Shown: positions 27,593 through 35,324 of the stretch, in pieces
How positions within the stretch are numbered: position 1 is the stretch's first letter
Layout: the number at the start of each line of letters is the position of its first letter
Assembly (NCBI GenBank): GCA_965140365.1
Contig: OZ223196.1
DNA length: 64,000 nt
Direction: 5' to 3' (one strand)
From: Hydrogenovibrio sp965140365
GTDB lineage: Bacteria; Pseudomonadota; Gammaproteobacteria; Thiomicrospirales; Thiomicrospiraceae
Position numbers and translations under genes: made by a program
Notes under the pieces: generated by a model
What the model saw: the letters and a program-made list of their open reading frames with translations, nothing else
Database searches by the model: none
What the model was told of the DNA's origin: nothing

Positions 27593-30181
27593 ATGTTCAA
27601 AACCATCCGCGCCAAATTGCTTGGCAGTTTCATTCTGCTGACCGTCCTGGTCATCGGGATGTCCATTTTTAGTACCTATGAAATCAATCAATCCGCCGAC
27701 GGTTTCAAGGATTACCGTGAAATGGCTGTCGATGGCAGCATAGCCAGTGAAATTCAATCCAATATGCTGATGGTGCGTCTGAATGTACTCGATTACATGG
27801 CGCGCCCAGCCGATGACAAAGTCAAACGTTTCCAAAAGTATTACGACCAAACGGAACAGGTCATCCAGCAAGCCCACGCCCAAATTGAAAACCCTGAGCG
27901 CGATAAACTCCTCAATCAAGTCGAAGAAGGCCTGAGCCAATATTACAAAGGGTTTTCGGAAATTCAGGCTTTGGTTGCCCAACGTAATGAAATTGTTGTC
28001 AACACTCTCAATGCCAACGGGCCGAAAATGGAACAGCTCCTCACCAGCGTGCAACGTAGCGCACACGAAGATGGCGATTCGGAAGCGGCGTTTACCGCCG
28101 CGGAAGGCTTGAGAACCTTGCTTCTGGCGCGCATCTACACCATCAAATTTATCGAAGCCAACCGTAAAGAAGACATGGACCGTGTCCTATCGGAGTTTGA
28201 AAACCTGGATCGAGACATGCACGCCCTACAACAAAGAATTCAAAACCCGGTGCGGATCGACCAATTGAACCAGTTGTTCACCTTAACTGAAACCTATACC
28301 AATGGCGTCAAAGCACTGAACCAGACCATCACTTCACGTAATGAAATCTATGATACCCAGCTCGCGGTCATCGGGCCGCAAATCGCGGCCTGGAGTGAGG
28401 ACGTCAAATCTTCCATCCGAGCAGAACAGGATCGCATCGGACCGATGGTGCAAGCCTTGAATGAAAGCATTATCAACACCTTGATCGTGATTTCCATTAT
28501 CATCGCCGTATTGTCGACACTGGTGGCGATTTTCATTCCGCGTACCATTGCCAACGGTTTGAACAGTATTCAGCAGAATTTGGCCAACGTCAGCGACACC
28601 GGCGATTTCTCGATTCGCGCGAATGAAAGCCGTCAGGATGAAATCGGTGCCATGGGGCACTCGGTCAACCAATTGCTATCCAATATGCAAGGCGCCATCA
28701 ACGAAGCCAATAAGGTCGTCACCGCCATCGCGAAAGGCCAATTTAACCAACGTGTGGAAATGGACTTGAACGGCGATCTGAACACCCTGAAAGAAGGCAT
28801 TAACAACTCCGCCGATTCCATTGACGAAACCATGCGCGAGCTGGGCAAGGTCATGGAGTCCATGAATCAAGGCAACTTCAATATATCCATGAATGTCCAG
28901 GCTGAAGGCGATTTCCTGAAAATGGTCAATAACGTCAGCGCCACCATGAAAGCCTTGAACCAAACCATCAGCGGCATTATCTCCGTGATGGATGCCATGC
29001 AACAAGGCCAATTCGAACATCGCGTCAACGTGGAGGCCAAGGGCGACCTGTTGAGATTGAAAGACGGCATCAACGTTTCAATGGAAGCGTTGGAAAACGC
29101 CATTCAAGACGTGACCCGAGTGGTGGTTTCCCAATCCGAGGGCGACCTGACCCACAACATCACCGCCGATTACCACGGTGAATTGAAAACCTTGAAAGAC
29201 GCGGTTAACACCTCCGCGGCCAAACTGACCGAAGTGGTTTCGCAAGCGGTCAACGCCACCAACGTTGTCAGCACGGCATCTTCGGAGGTGTCACAAGGTT
29301 CCATGGACTTGAGTCAGCGTGTTCAGGAACAGGCGGCGGCACTGGAAGAAACGTCTTCCACCATGGAAGAGATGAACTCGGCGGTTCAAAACAACACCGA
29401 ACACGCCAAGCAGGCGACGGATGTCGCCCACCAAGTGCAACAAAAATCGACCGAAGGTTCCAAAGTCATGCAGGAAACCATCCTGGCCATGAACGCCATT
29501 CAGGAATCCAGCCATAAAATTTCGGAAATCGTTACCTTGATTGACGGCATTGCGTTCCAAACCAACTTACTGGCGCTGAACGCGGCTGTGGAAGCGGCAC
29601 GTGCCGGGGAGCACGGTCGTGGCTTTGCGGTCGTCGCCGGTGAAGTACGTGCCTTGGCACAAAAATCGGCCGATGCCGCCAAAGACATCACCAATCTGAT
29701 CAACGAAAGCGTCACCCGCATCGACCAAGGAACCAAGCTGGCCTCCGAGTCCGGTGAAGTGTTGAGCACCATCAATCAGTCAGTGGACGAAGTGGCTCAG
29801 ATGATTGAGCAAATCGCCCAAGCATCGGTTCAACAGATGGAAGGCATTGAGCAGGTGCATCGCGCCATCAGCCAAATTGACGAAGTCACACAGCAGAATG
29901 CGGCATTGGTAGAGGAAACCTCAGCCGCCGCAGAAAGCATGAGTGAACAATCCGATATTCTGGCCAGAGACATGTCGTTCTTTAAAACCGGTAAAACAGC
30001 CCAAATTGCGGCCCCAAAAGTTTCTGACAAAGCTGCTAACGGAAAAGCCGCACTGCCGGCCCCGAAAAAAGCCGACGCCAAACCGGCCGACCAGTCAAAA
30101 ACGACACAACCGGAGCCGGTTCGAAGCCCGAACAAACCTTCCCCGGCACCGTCAGAAGAGGATGAATGGGGCGAATTCTAA
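27593..30181 (+). CDS. Methyl-accepting chemotaxis protein with periplasmic helical domain and C-terminal CheR-tether
   Basis: An 862-residue chemoreceptor. The first membrane helix (about residues 10-28) is followed by a ~260-residue helical periplasmic domain, probably of the two-bundle (HBM) kind judging by length and heptad-like pattern. The second membrane helix comes near 290-315. Several HAMP-like repeats follow (QGQFNQRVEMDLNGDL, QGNFNISMNVQAEGD, QGQFEHRVNVEAKGD, SEGDLTHNI). The signalling tip has FQTNLLALNAAVEAARAGE and GRGFAVVAGEVRALAQKSA. The C-terminus is a flexible Pro/Ala/Lys linker ending EWGEF, matching the xWxxF pentapeptide that recruits CheR/CheB. The ATG at 27593 has AGAGGAAC upstream; an upstream GTG-type extension is not needed. 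The ligand is unknown. Confidence 0.93.
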   Translation: MFKTIRAKLLGSFILLTVLVIGMSIFSTYEINQSADGFKDYREMAVDGSIASEIQSNMLMVRLNVLDYMARPADDKVKRFQKYYDQTEQVIQQAHAQIENPERDKLLNQVEEGLSQYYKGFSEIQALVAQRNEIVVNTLNANGPKMEQLLTSVQRSAHEDGDSEAAFTAAEGLRTLLLARIYTIKFIEANRKEDMDRVLSEFENLDRDMHALQQRIQNPVRIDQLNQLFTLTETYTNGVKALNQTITSRNEIYDTQLAVIGPQIAAWSEDVKSSIRAEQDRIGPMVQALNESIINTLIVISIIIAVLSTLVAIFIPRTIANGLNSIQQNLANVSDTGDFSIRANESRQDEIGAMGHSVNQLLSNMQGAINEANKVVTAIAKGQFNQRVEMDLNGDLNTLKEGINNSADSIDETMRELGKVMESMNQGNFNISMNVQAEGDFLKMVNNVSATMKALNQTISGIISVMDAMQQGQFEHRVNVEAKGDLLRLKDGINVSMEALENAIQDVTRVVVSQSEGDLTHNITADYHGELKTLKDAVNTSAAKLTEVVSQAVNATNVVSTASSEVSQGSMDLSQRVQEQAAALEETSSTMEEMNSAVQNNTEHAKQATDVAHQVQQKSTEGSKVMQETILAMNAIQESSHKISEIVTLIDGIAFQTNLLALNAAVEAARAGEHGRGFAVVAGEVRALAQKSADAAKDITNLINESVTRIDQGTKLASESGEVLSTINQSVDEVAQMIEQIAQASVQQMEGIEQVHRAISQIDEVTQQNAALVEETSAAAESMSEQSDILARDMSFFKTGKTAQIAAPKVSDKAANGKAALPAPKKADAKPADQSKTTQPEPVRSPNKPSPAPSEEDEWGEF

Positions 30182-30207
30182 GACTCGATTCACGCTCCAC
30201 GCCATCA

Positions 30208-30238
30208 AAAAGGCCGACAATTGTCGGCCTTTTTTATT
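30208..30238. terminator. Strong bidirectional Rho-independent terminator
   Basis: Perfect 18-bp palindrome GGCCGACAATTGTCGGCC flanked by AAAAA on the left and TTTTTT on the right. It sits between the converging chemoreceptor and SppA-like genes. Confidence 0.93.
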
Positions 30239-30262
30239 TCTGACAGTATCCTTTCGGAAGAA

Positions 30263-31231
30263 TCATTCCAGATACAAGTAATAAGACCCGGGCCGCAATT
30301 CAGTCAAAGGCGTCAATAAATTGCTTCGAATCAGATTCATTTCCGGCGCCGCGCCATTCGTCATCATATTCGGCGAATAAGTATTGGCATTGACATTATT
30401 ATCAAACCGGTAAGTCACCAGATCACAGCGTTTGGCTCCCGCCATTTGGCAAGCCTGTTTGGAGGCGCCGGACAAATACCCGACCGAATCGACCAAACCG
30501 GCTTTGACCGCGTCCTTGCCCAAGTAAACCTTAGCGGTTTTAATGGCCGCCATTTGCTGATCGGTCAAACCTCGCTCGGTTTTCACCAAACCGTAAAAAC
30601 GATTCGCCATTTCATCAATCAACCCTTGCAGATAAGCATCGTCTTCCGGCGTCATGCGACGGAACGGCGACCCGGTGTCTTTATTCGAACCGGTTTTGTA
30701 GGTTTTCACCTCCACACCGATTTTGTCGGACAGACCGACCACATTCGGCAGAATGGTAATCACCCCGACCGAACCGGTCAAAGACGTTGGATGCACCTGA
30801 ATATGATCCGATGCCAACGACAGGTAATAGGCACCTGAAGCCCCCACATCCATCATTTGTACATACAGCGTTTTACCGGTGCGTTTTTTGAAAGACTTCA
30901 ACTCATGGTAAAAAATATCACTGGTGGTCACGCCACCGCCTGGCGAATTGACTTTCAACAGCACGGCTTTGATGTCGTCGTCCTTCTCGGCTCGACGCAA
31001 CTGCATCATCACCTTATCAAGCAAACCGGGCGAGCTGTCTAGAAACCCTCTCGAGGGTTCGTTGGAAATGGTGCCTTCCACCGGAATCATCAGCACTTTG
31101 CCGTCCGAATCATCCACTTTGGCGACAACCTGCTCTTTTAAAGGCTCGTCGTAACTCGGTCCCAACTTAATCGTGGCGCAACCTGACAATAAGCTCGCCC
31201 CCAATAATGCCACTGCAGTTTTCTTGAACAT
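30263..31231 (-). CDS. sppA: SppA-like S49 family peptidase, lipoprotein
   Basis: A short-form signal-peptide-peptidase-like serine protease that may degrade cleaved signal peptides or misfolded envelope proteins. The N-terminus is a lipoprotein signal with lipobox LLSGC, so it is predicted to be membrane-tethered by lipid rather than by a helix. Catalytic landmarks are present: LLKVNSPGGGV oxyanion region, nucleophile Ser in DVGASGAYYLSLASD, TSLTGSVGVI, and the general-base Lys region SNKDTGSPFRRMT. At 322 residues it matches the single-domain (Bacillus-type) SppA, not the 610-residue E. coli protein. AGGAG lies 6 bases before the ATG. Confidence 0.85.
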   Translation of the reverse strand: MFKKTAVALLGASLLSGCATIKLGPSYDEPLKEQVVAKVDDSDGKVLMIPVEGTISNEPSRGFLDSSPGLLDKVMMQLRRAEKDDDIKAVLLKVNSPGGGVTTSDIFYHELKSFKKRTGKTLYVQMMDVGASGAYYLSLASDHIQVHPTSLTGSVGVITILPNVVGLSDKIGVEVKTYKTGSNKDTGSPFRRMTPEDDAYLQGLIDEMANRFYGLVKTERGLTDQQMAAIKTAKVYLGKDAVKAGLVDSVGYLSGASKQACQMAGAKRCDLVTYRFDNNVNANTYSPNMMTNGAAPEMNLIRSNLLTPLTELRPGSYYLYLE

Positions 31232-31303
31232 GGGTTTTCTCCTGTTTAACGGCCTTCAGTTTACCGTTTTTCCGACGGCAGTAAAATAACATCACATATA
31301 AAA

Positions 31304-31329
31304 AACCCGGCACTGAGTCAGAGCCGGGC
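31304..31329 (-). terminator. Rho-independent terminator (leftward)
   Basis: On the minus strand GCCCGGC..GCCGGGT forms a 6-7-bp GC stem followed by six T. It ends the small secreted-protein transcript and lies upstream of the SppA-like gene. Confidence 0.85.
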
Positions 31330-31434
31330 AGGTGCTTGGAGAGCAATAAAGAGCAGATGGCACGAATGCCGAACGCACTTTTGAAGACGGGCTAGCCCGC
31401 GTGTCCTGCCGAATCGACAGGACGATAAATCGAA

Positions 31435-31692
31435 TTACTCAAAACTGTAGGTGTCGTATTTACGCCCGTAAACTCGGTTTTTATCCACACACGCGTCCCA
31501 CGACCAACACAACATCTGGTTTTGGTAAACTTCCGCAAACACCACTTTTGAAGCGGCTTGCGCCTGCTGTTTTTCGGCCAGCTTTTCAATCACGGCTTCA
31601 CTTCCATCAAAAGACCAAGTATCTTCGGCCATCGCCGCTTGAGCACCAAACAGACTTGCTGAAATTGCACCGACAAGGAATACGTTTTTCAT
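31435..31692 (-). CDS. Small secreted protein of unknown function
   Basis: I do not recognise this 85-residue protein. It has a clear Sec signal peptide (KNVFLVGAISASLFGAQAAMA) and a mature part of about 63 residues. The mature part contains two cysteines eight-plus residues apart (MLCWSWDAC) that could form a disulfide, and an aromatic, charged tail (YGRKYDTYSFE). AGGAG lies about 8 bases before the ATG, and a strong terminator follows 100 bp downstream, so it is probably a real single-gene unit. The upstream region is very AT-rich (31719-31772), with a stretch loosely like a Fur box (ATAATAATTATTAAT), too weak to assert. Confidence 0.7.
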   Translation of the reverse strand: MKNVFLVGAISASLFGAQAAMAEDTWSFDGSEAVIEKLAEKQQAQAASKVVFAEVYQNQMLCWSWDACVDKNRVYGRKYDTYSFE

Positions 31693-31882
31693 CTTTAAAT
31701 CTCCTGTTAACCCACTTTAAATAAGCAATCATTATGCATACATAATAATTATTAATATTAGAGTTTACTTATTAATTTTCAAGATGCAAACAGAAACCAT
31801 GAGATCATCACCATGTTCAACGGTTTCTTAAAGATTGGGAAAATGGATGACGCGAAATGCGTGAAAGAAAAGCCGGAAAAGA

Positions 31883-31892
31883 CCAGGCCTGG
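31883..31892. repeat. CCAGGCCTGG palindrome after TRAP binding-protein gene
   Basis: Exact copy extended to GACCAGGCCTGGTC, 20 bp beyond the stop of the leftward TRAP binding-protein gene. On the minus strand it is followed by TTTTCC, so a weak terminator role is possible. Confidence 0.92.
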
Positions 31893-31911
31893 TCATTTCC
31901 AAAAGTGTTGT

Positions 31912-33012
31912 TTACAGGTTGCGTGCGTTCAGGAATGCCAATTCCGAAACATTGGTCCATTTGGATACCTGCTCTTTAAAGGCTTTTTGCGATGCCCAAA
32001 CTTTCGTGGACAATGGATCTTTCGCCGCTTCCTCTTCAATGACTTCGGCCGAAAGTTTTTTCAACTCTTTCAAGACCGAATCCGGGAAGTAACGCAGTTC
32101 CACATTGTGCTTCTCAACCAAGGTCTGCAACGCCTGTTGGTTACGTGCCATGTATTCCGACAACATTTCCAGGTTCGCCACTTTCATGGCATTCCGCACA
32201 ATGCTCTGCAAATCCGCCGGCAGTGCATTGAAGGCTTCTTCATTGATCATGCATTCCATGGTGGTGCCCGGCTCGTGCCAACCCGGCGTGTAATAATATT
32301 TCGCTGCGCGGTAAATGCCGAACGCCAAATCGTTATAAGGCCCCACCCACTCGGTCGCATCCAAGGCGCCGGATTCCATCGACGGGAAAATATCCCCGCC
32401 CGGCAAGGATACCGGCACGCCACCGGCTTTCTTGAGCACTTCGCCGCCCAAACCGGGCATGCGCATTTTCAGGCCTTTCAAATCAGCCACGGAATTGATT
32501 TCCTTATTGAACCAACCGCCCATCTGGGTGCCGGAGTTCCCCGCCGGGTTGGGAATCAAACCAAACGGTTTGTAAGCTTCTTCCCACAATGTTAAACCGT
32601 CGCCGTAATACAGCCAGGCGTTCATTTCATCCGGCGTCAAACCGAACGGCACCGACGAAAAGAACACCGAGGCCGGAACCTTGCCCTTCCAGTAATAGGC
32701 ACCGGCGTGGCCCAACTGCGCATTCCCACGTGAGACCGCATCAAACACCTCAAAAGCGCCAACCATTTCACCGGCCCCATAGACCTTAACGTGAAGGCGA
32801 CCGCCGGACATCTCATTAATCAGCTCCGCCACTCGGTTAGCGCCGGTGCCCAGGCCTGGGAAGTTTTTCGGCCAGGTGGTGACCATTTTCCATTCCACGG
32901 TTTCCATCGGTTGCATCGCCGCCGTTTTCGGTTCGTCTTTCTGTCCACAAGCAGTCATCGCCGTGGTGGCTGTTGCACCGGCAATCGCGCCGATAAAATC
33001 ACGTCTTTTCAT
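31912..33012 (-). CDS. TRAP transporter substrate-binding protein (DctP/TakP-like)
   Basis: Periplasmic binding component of a TRAP transporter. The N-terminus MKRRDFIGAIAG is a twin-arginine-type signal followed by a lipobox-like TACG. It may thus be exported folded and lipid-anchored. The mature protein begins WKMVTTWPKNFPGLG and has the TRAP signature GGEVLKKAGGVPVSLPGGDIF, ALDATEWVGP and the TPGWHEPGT loop. These are typical of the TakP branch that binds 2-oxoacids with sodium. It stands alone, while a matching small/large permease pair without binding protein sits at 21152-23121, so they are probable partners. An exact CCAGGCCTGG lies at 32850-32859, read as Pro-Gly-Leu-Gly. Confidence 0.92.
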   Translation of the reverse strand: MKRRDFIGAIAGATATTAMTACGQKDEPKTAAMQPMETVEWKMVTTWPKNFPGLGTGANRVAELINEMSGGRLHVKVYGAGEMVGAFEVFDAVSRGNAQLGHAGAYYWKGKVPASVFFSSVPFGLTPDEMNAWLYYGDGLTLWEEAYKPFGLIPNPAGNSGTQMGGWFNKEINSVADLKGLKMRMPGLGGEVLKKAGGVPVSLPGGDIFPSMESGALDATEWVGPYNDLAFGIYRAAKYYYTPGWHEPGTTMECMINEEAFNALPADLQSIVRNAMKVANLEMLSEYMARNQQALQTLVEKHNVELRYFPDSVLKELKKLSAEVIEEEAAKDPLSTKVWASQKAFKEQVSKWTNVSELAFLNARNL

Positions 33013-33240
33013 TGAATCTGTGCTTCCTTGTTAATGCTTTGACAATCAATTTAATGCCCCATATTTTGCCATTTTTTCAAGACGTTATCTTGCCTAATTT
33101 TAAATTCACCACCGGAAAATCCTTTCAAAAAAGTGGCCGGAACGCGGCTTTGGTGGAAAAACCCACCGTCAAGAAGCATGCCTTTGATAAAATACTCCGC
33201 CAACGAAACCACCTGATTTCCAAACGTCAAAGGAGCGACC

Positions 33241-33579
33241 ATGACACTGGATGCCTTAACCGCCGAACTCAACCAACAACCGGTCGATTTCAAAACCGTG
33301 ATGCAAACCATCGACAGCCATTACGATTTCACCCCGACCCGCTTTCAAAACGGCGAACAAGTCAACGAGGCCGACACCAACAACGGCTCCTGCAAAATTT
33401 TCGCTTTCGCCAAATTAAACGGTCTGAACGAACAAGCCACTCTCAATGCTTTCGGTGATTTTTATACGCAGGATGTCCTGCAAAACCCGGACGGGCAAGA
33501 CCACGGCAATATCCGCAATTTTATGAAAACCGGCTGGGGCGGGGTGCAATTCGATGCCATGCCACTCACAGTGAAATAA
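33241..33579 (+). CDS. HopJ family protein
   Basis: A 112-residue protein of the HopJ type III effector family (PF08888-like). The name comes from a Pseudomonas syringae effector, but homologues are widespread in non-pathogens and no effector role should be inferred here. The family pattern is visible: a short N-terminal helix, Y.FTPT.F.NG....A..N.GSCK.F.FA.L..L, and the C-terminal HGNIRNFM..GW.GV.F. AAAGGAG lies 6-7 bases before the ATG. It is a single-gene unit; no secretion genes are nearby. Confidence 0.85.
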   Translation: MTLDALTAELNQQPVDFKTVMQTIDSHYDFTPTRFQNGEQVNEADTNNGSCKIFAFAKLNGLNEQATLNAFGDFYTQDVLQNPDGQDHGNIRNFMKTGWGGVQFDAMPLTVK

Positions 33580-33649
33580 AATGTTCGTTTTAGAAACGTC
33601 GCCCGATCGGGCGGCTTGAAAAGAAGTGTAAAAACCGTTTAAGCCTGTC

Positions 33650-34042
33650 TCAGGAAGAAGAAATGGCGACCCACTTGTTGCAGTCGTCGTCCAACTCGCA
33701 CAGTTTGCTCTCGTAAACGGTATCCAGTTTTTCCTGCTCTTGCGGCAAAATACTGAGAATCCGCAAACCATAAATGTACTCGCCGCTGAGTTCTTTCAAC
33801 TCCACAACCTGCAATTGACAGAAATAAATGGTCAACCCGTCGATTTGAATATGGCAATCTTTCAGTTTTTGCCGACGATTGAAATGAAAGGCTTTCGCGC
33901 CCTGATTCGGGCAATGCACCCCTAAGCCTTCACGACTGAGGCTACGCCCTTTCAACACTTCCTCCCCATTATGGAAACTAAAAGGGGTCGAAATGGCCGT
34001 CGAAATAATGTCGTCTTCTTGTGCTGTGACACCGTAAAACAT
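33650..34042 (-). CDS. PilZ-like small protein (weak match)
   Basis: A 130-residue soluble protein. Its pattern loosely follows the second half of PilZ domains: GRSLSREGLGVHCP resembles the D-x-S-x-x-G strand, followed by short beta segments (KDCHIQIDGLTIYFCQLQVVEL) and GEYIYGLRIL. The N-terminal RxxxR c-di-GMP-binding motif is not evident, so nucleotide binding is doubtful. In a window with four GGDEF/EAL proteins a PilZ-type protein would make sense, but this may be an unrelated hypothetical. It converges on the HopJ gene, with a GCCCGATCGGGC hairpin at 33602-33613 between them. Confidence 0.5.
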   Translation of the reverse strand: MFYGVTAQEDDIISTAISTPFSFHNGEEVLKGRSLSREGLGVHCPNQGAKAFHFNRRQKLKDCHIQIDGLTIYFCQLQVVELKELSGEYIYGLRILSILPQEQEKLDTVYESKLCELDDDCNKWVAISSS

Positions 34043-34225
34043 GCGGGAACCTTGGTAAATACTTTGATTGCGTGGAATTTCAAACTCAAAGACAAACTTT
34101 AATAATAGTCAATTTCACTTAGTGTTCAAGCCCCAAAGGCGTAATTTCCGTTAAAATTTAAATATCTCAATCCTTCAGGTGAATACCCCTACAAAAAACA
34201 AATGAATACGAAATCGACGACAGCC

Positions 34226-34252
34226 CTTGAAAACCTTTGGCATCATCCCCAT
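34226..34252 (+). promoter_or_regulatory. Sigma-32 (heat-shock) promoter of cbpA
   Basis: CTTGAAA at 34226-34232 and CCCCAT at 34247-34252 are separated by 14 bp. Both elements match the RpoH consensus. The predicted start near 34258 leaves a short ~27-nt leader before the cbpA-like ATG. Confidence 0.85.
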
Positions 34253-34284
34253 AAGCTAGGTAGCTTAAATTTTCAGGAAAAACA

Positions 34285-35226
34285 ATGGAATATAAAGATT
34301 ACTACGAAATCTTAGGTGTGGAACGCAGTGCCTCGGAAGCGGAGATTAAAAAAGCCTACCGAAAACTGGCCGCCAAGCATCACCCCGACAAACCGAGCGG
34401 GGACGAAACCAAATTCAAGGAAATCAATGAAGCCTACGAAGTATTGGGCGACACCGAAAAACGTCAGATGTACGACCAACTCGGCCCCAACTACCATAAT
34501 GGCCAGAACTTCCAACCCCCACCGGACTTTGAAAGCATGTTCGGCGACGGGTTTGGCGGTGCCGGTGGTCTGGCCGGAGGCTTCAGCGACTTTTTCGAAT
34601 CCATGTTCGGCGGCGGGTTCGGCGGGCAAGGCGGTTTCGGACATCAAGGCCAAGGCTTCCAACAAAAAGGCGACGACCAAATCGTCAAGGTGTTGGTGAC
34701 GCTGGAAGAAGCCGTCAATGGTGCGGCGAAATCCCTGAACCTACAGATGCCGAACCCCAACCAGTTCGGCCAGGTCTCGCACCAACCGAAACAATTGAAA
34801 GTGAAGATTCCGGCCGGCGTCAAACAAGGCTCGCGCATTCGTTTGAGCGGCCAAGGATCGCCCGGTTTCGGTGGCGGCCCGAACGGCGACCTGTATTTGG
34901 AAGTGGACCTGCAAAACCACCCGCTTTATAAAGTGGATGGCGACGACATTATCCTCAACCTGCCGCTGACGCCGTGGGAAGCCGCTTTGGGCACCAAGGT
35001 CGAAATCCCGACATTGAAAGGCAAGGTCAATATGAACATTCCGGCCGGCACTCAGTCCGGTTCGAAACTGCGCATCAAAGGCCGCGGTCTAGGCAAGGGC
35101 GACAAAGCTGGCAACCAATATATCTTGGTGCAAATCCACACGCCACCGGCCGACAGCGACGAGGCCAAAGCCTTTTACGAAGAGATGGCGACCAAGATGC
35201 CATTCAATCCACGCGAACACTTCTAA
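34285..35226 (+). CDS. cbpA: DnaJ-like co-chaperone / curved DNA-binding protein CbpA
   Basis: J-domain protein that stimulates DnaK and, in E. coli, binds curved DNA. The J domain (residues 1-70) has the essential HPD in AKHHPDKP. It is followed by a Gly/Phe-rich linker (about 80-135) and the two C-terminal substrate-binding beta-domains (DQIVKVLVTLEEAVNG.., GSRIRLSGQG.., LPLTPWEAALGTKVEIPT, GSKLRIKGRGLGKGDKAGN). No zinc-finger CxxCxGxG repeats are present, which separates it from DnaJ proper. The 313-residue length is normal for CbpA. A near-perfect sigma-32 promoter lies directly upstream. No CbpM modulator gene is adjacent. Confidence 0.92.
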   Translation: MEYKDYYEILGVERSASEAEIKKAYRKLAAKHHPDKPSGDETKFKEINEAYEVLGDTEKRQMYDQLGPNYHNGQNFQPPPDFESMFGDGFGGAGGLAGGFSDFFESMFGGGFGGQGGFGHQGQGFQQKGDDQIVKVLVTLEEAVNGAAKSLNLQMPNPNQFGQVSHQPKQLKVKIPAGVKQGSRIRLSGQGSPGFGGGPNGDLYLEVDLQNHPLYKVDGDDIILNLPLTPWEAALGTKVEIPTLKGKVNMNIPAGTQSGSKLRIKGRGLGKGDKAGNQYILVQIHTPPADSDEAKAFYEEMATKMPFNPREHF

Positions 35227-35247
35227 AGCGTTCTCGCTCCTGAAACG

Positions 35248-35277
35248 AAAAAACCGCCAGGCCTGGCGGTTTTTTAT
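35248..35277. terminator. Bidirectional terminator with CCAGGCCTGG core
   Basis: CCGCCAGGCCTGGCGG (core at 35257-35266) flanked by an A-run and a T-run, giving a perfect stem with U-tracts on both strands. It ends both cbpA (rightward) and the TonB-receptor cluster (leftward). This is the clearest case of the repeated palindrome serving as a terminator. Confidence 0.95.
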
Positions 35278-35324
35278 ATCTCGTTGATACCGACCGCCGA
35301 CGTCAATCGACGACGGTTCAAACA

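Noticed and set aside
31813..32595. 260-codon open frame on the plus strand
   Set aside because: It lies antisense to the TRAP binding-protein gene, whose family match is strong. The translation is rich in His/Arg/Phe without a recognisable family, typical of a shadow frame.
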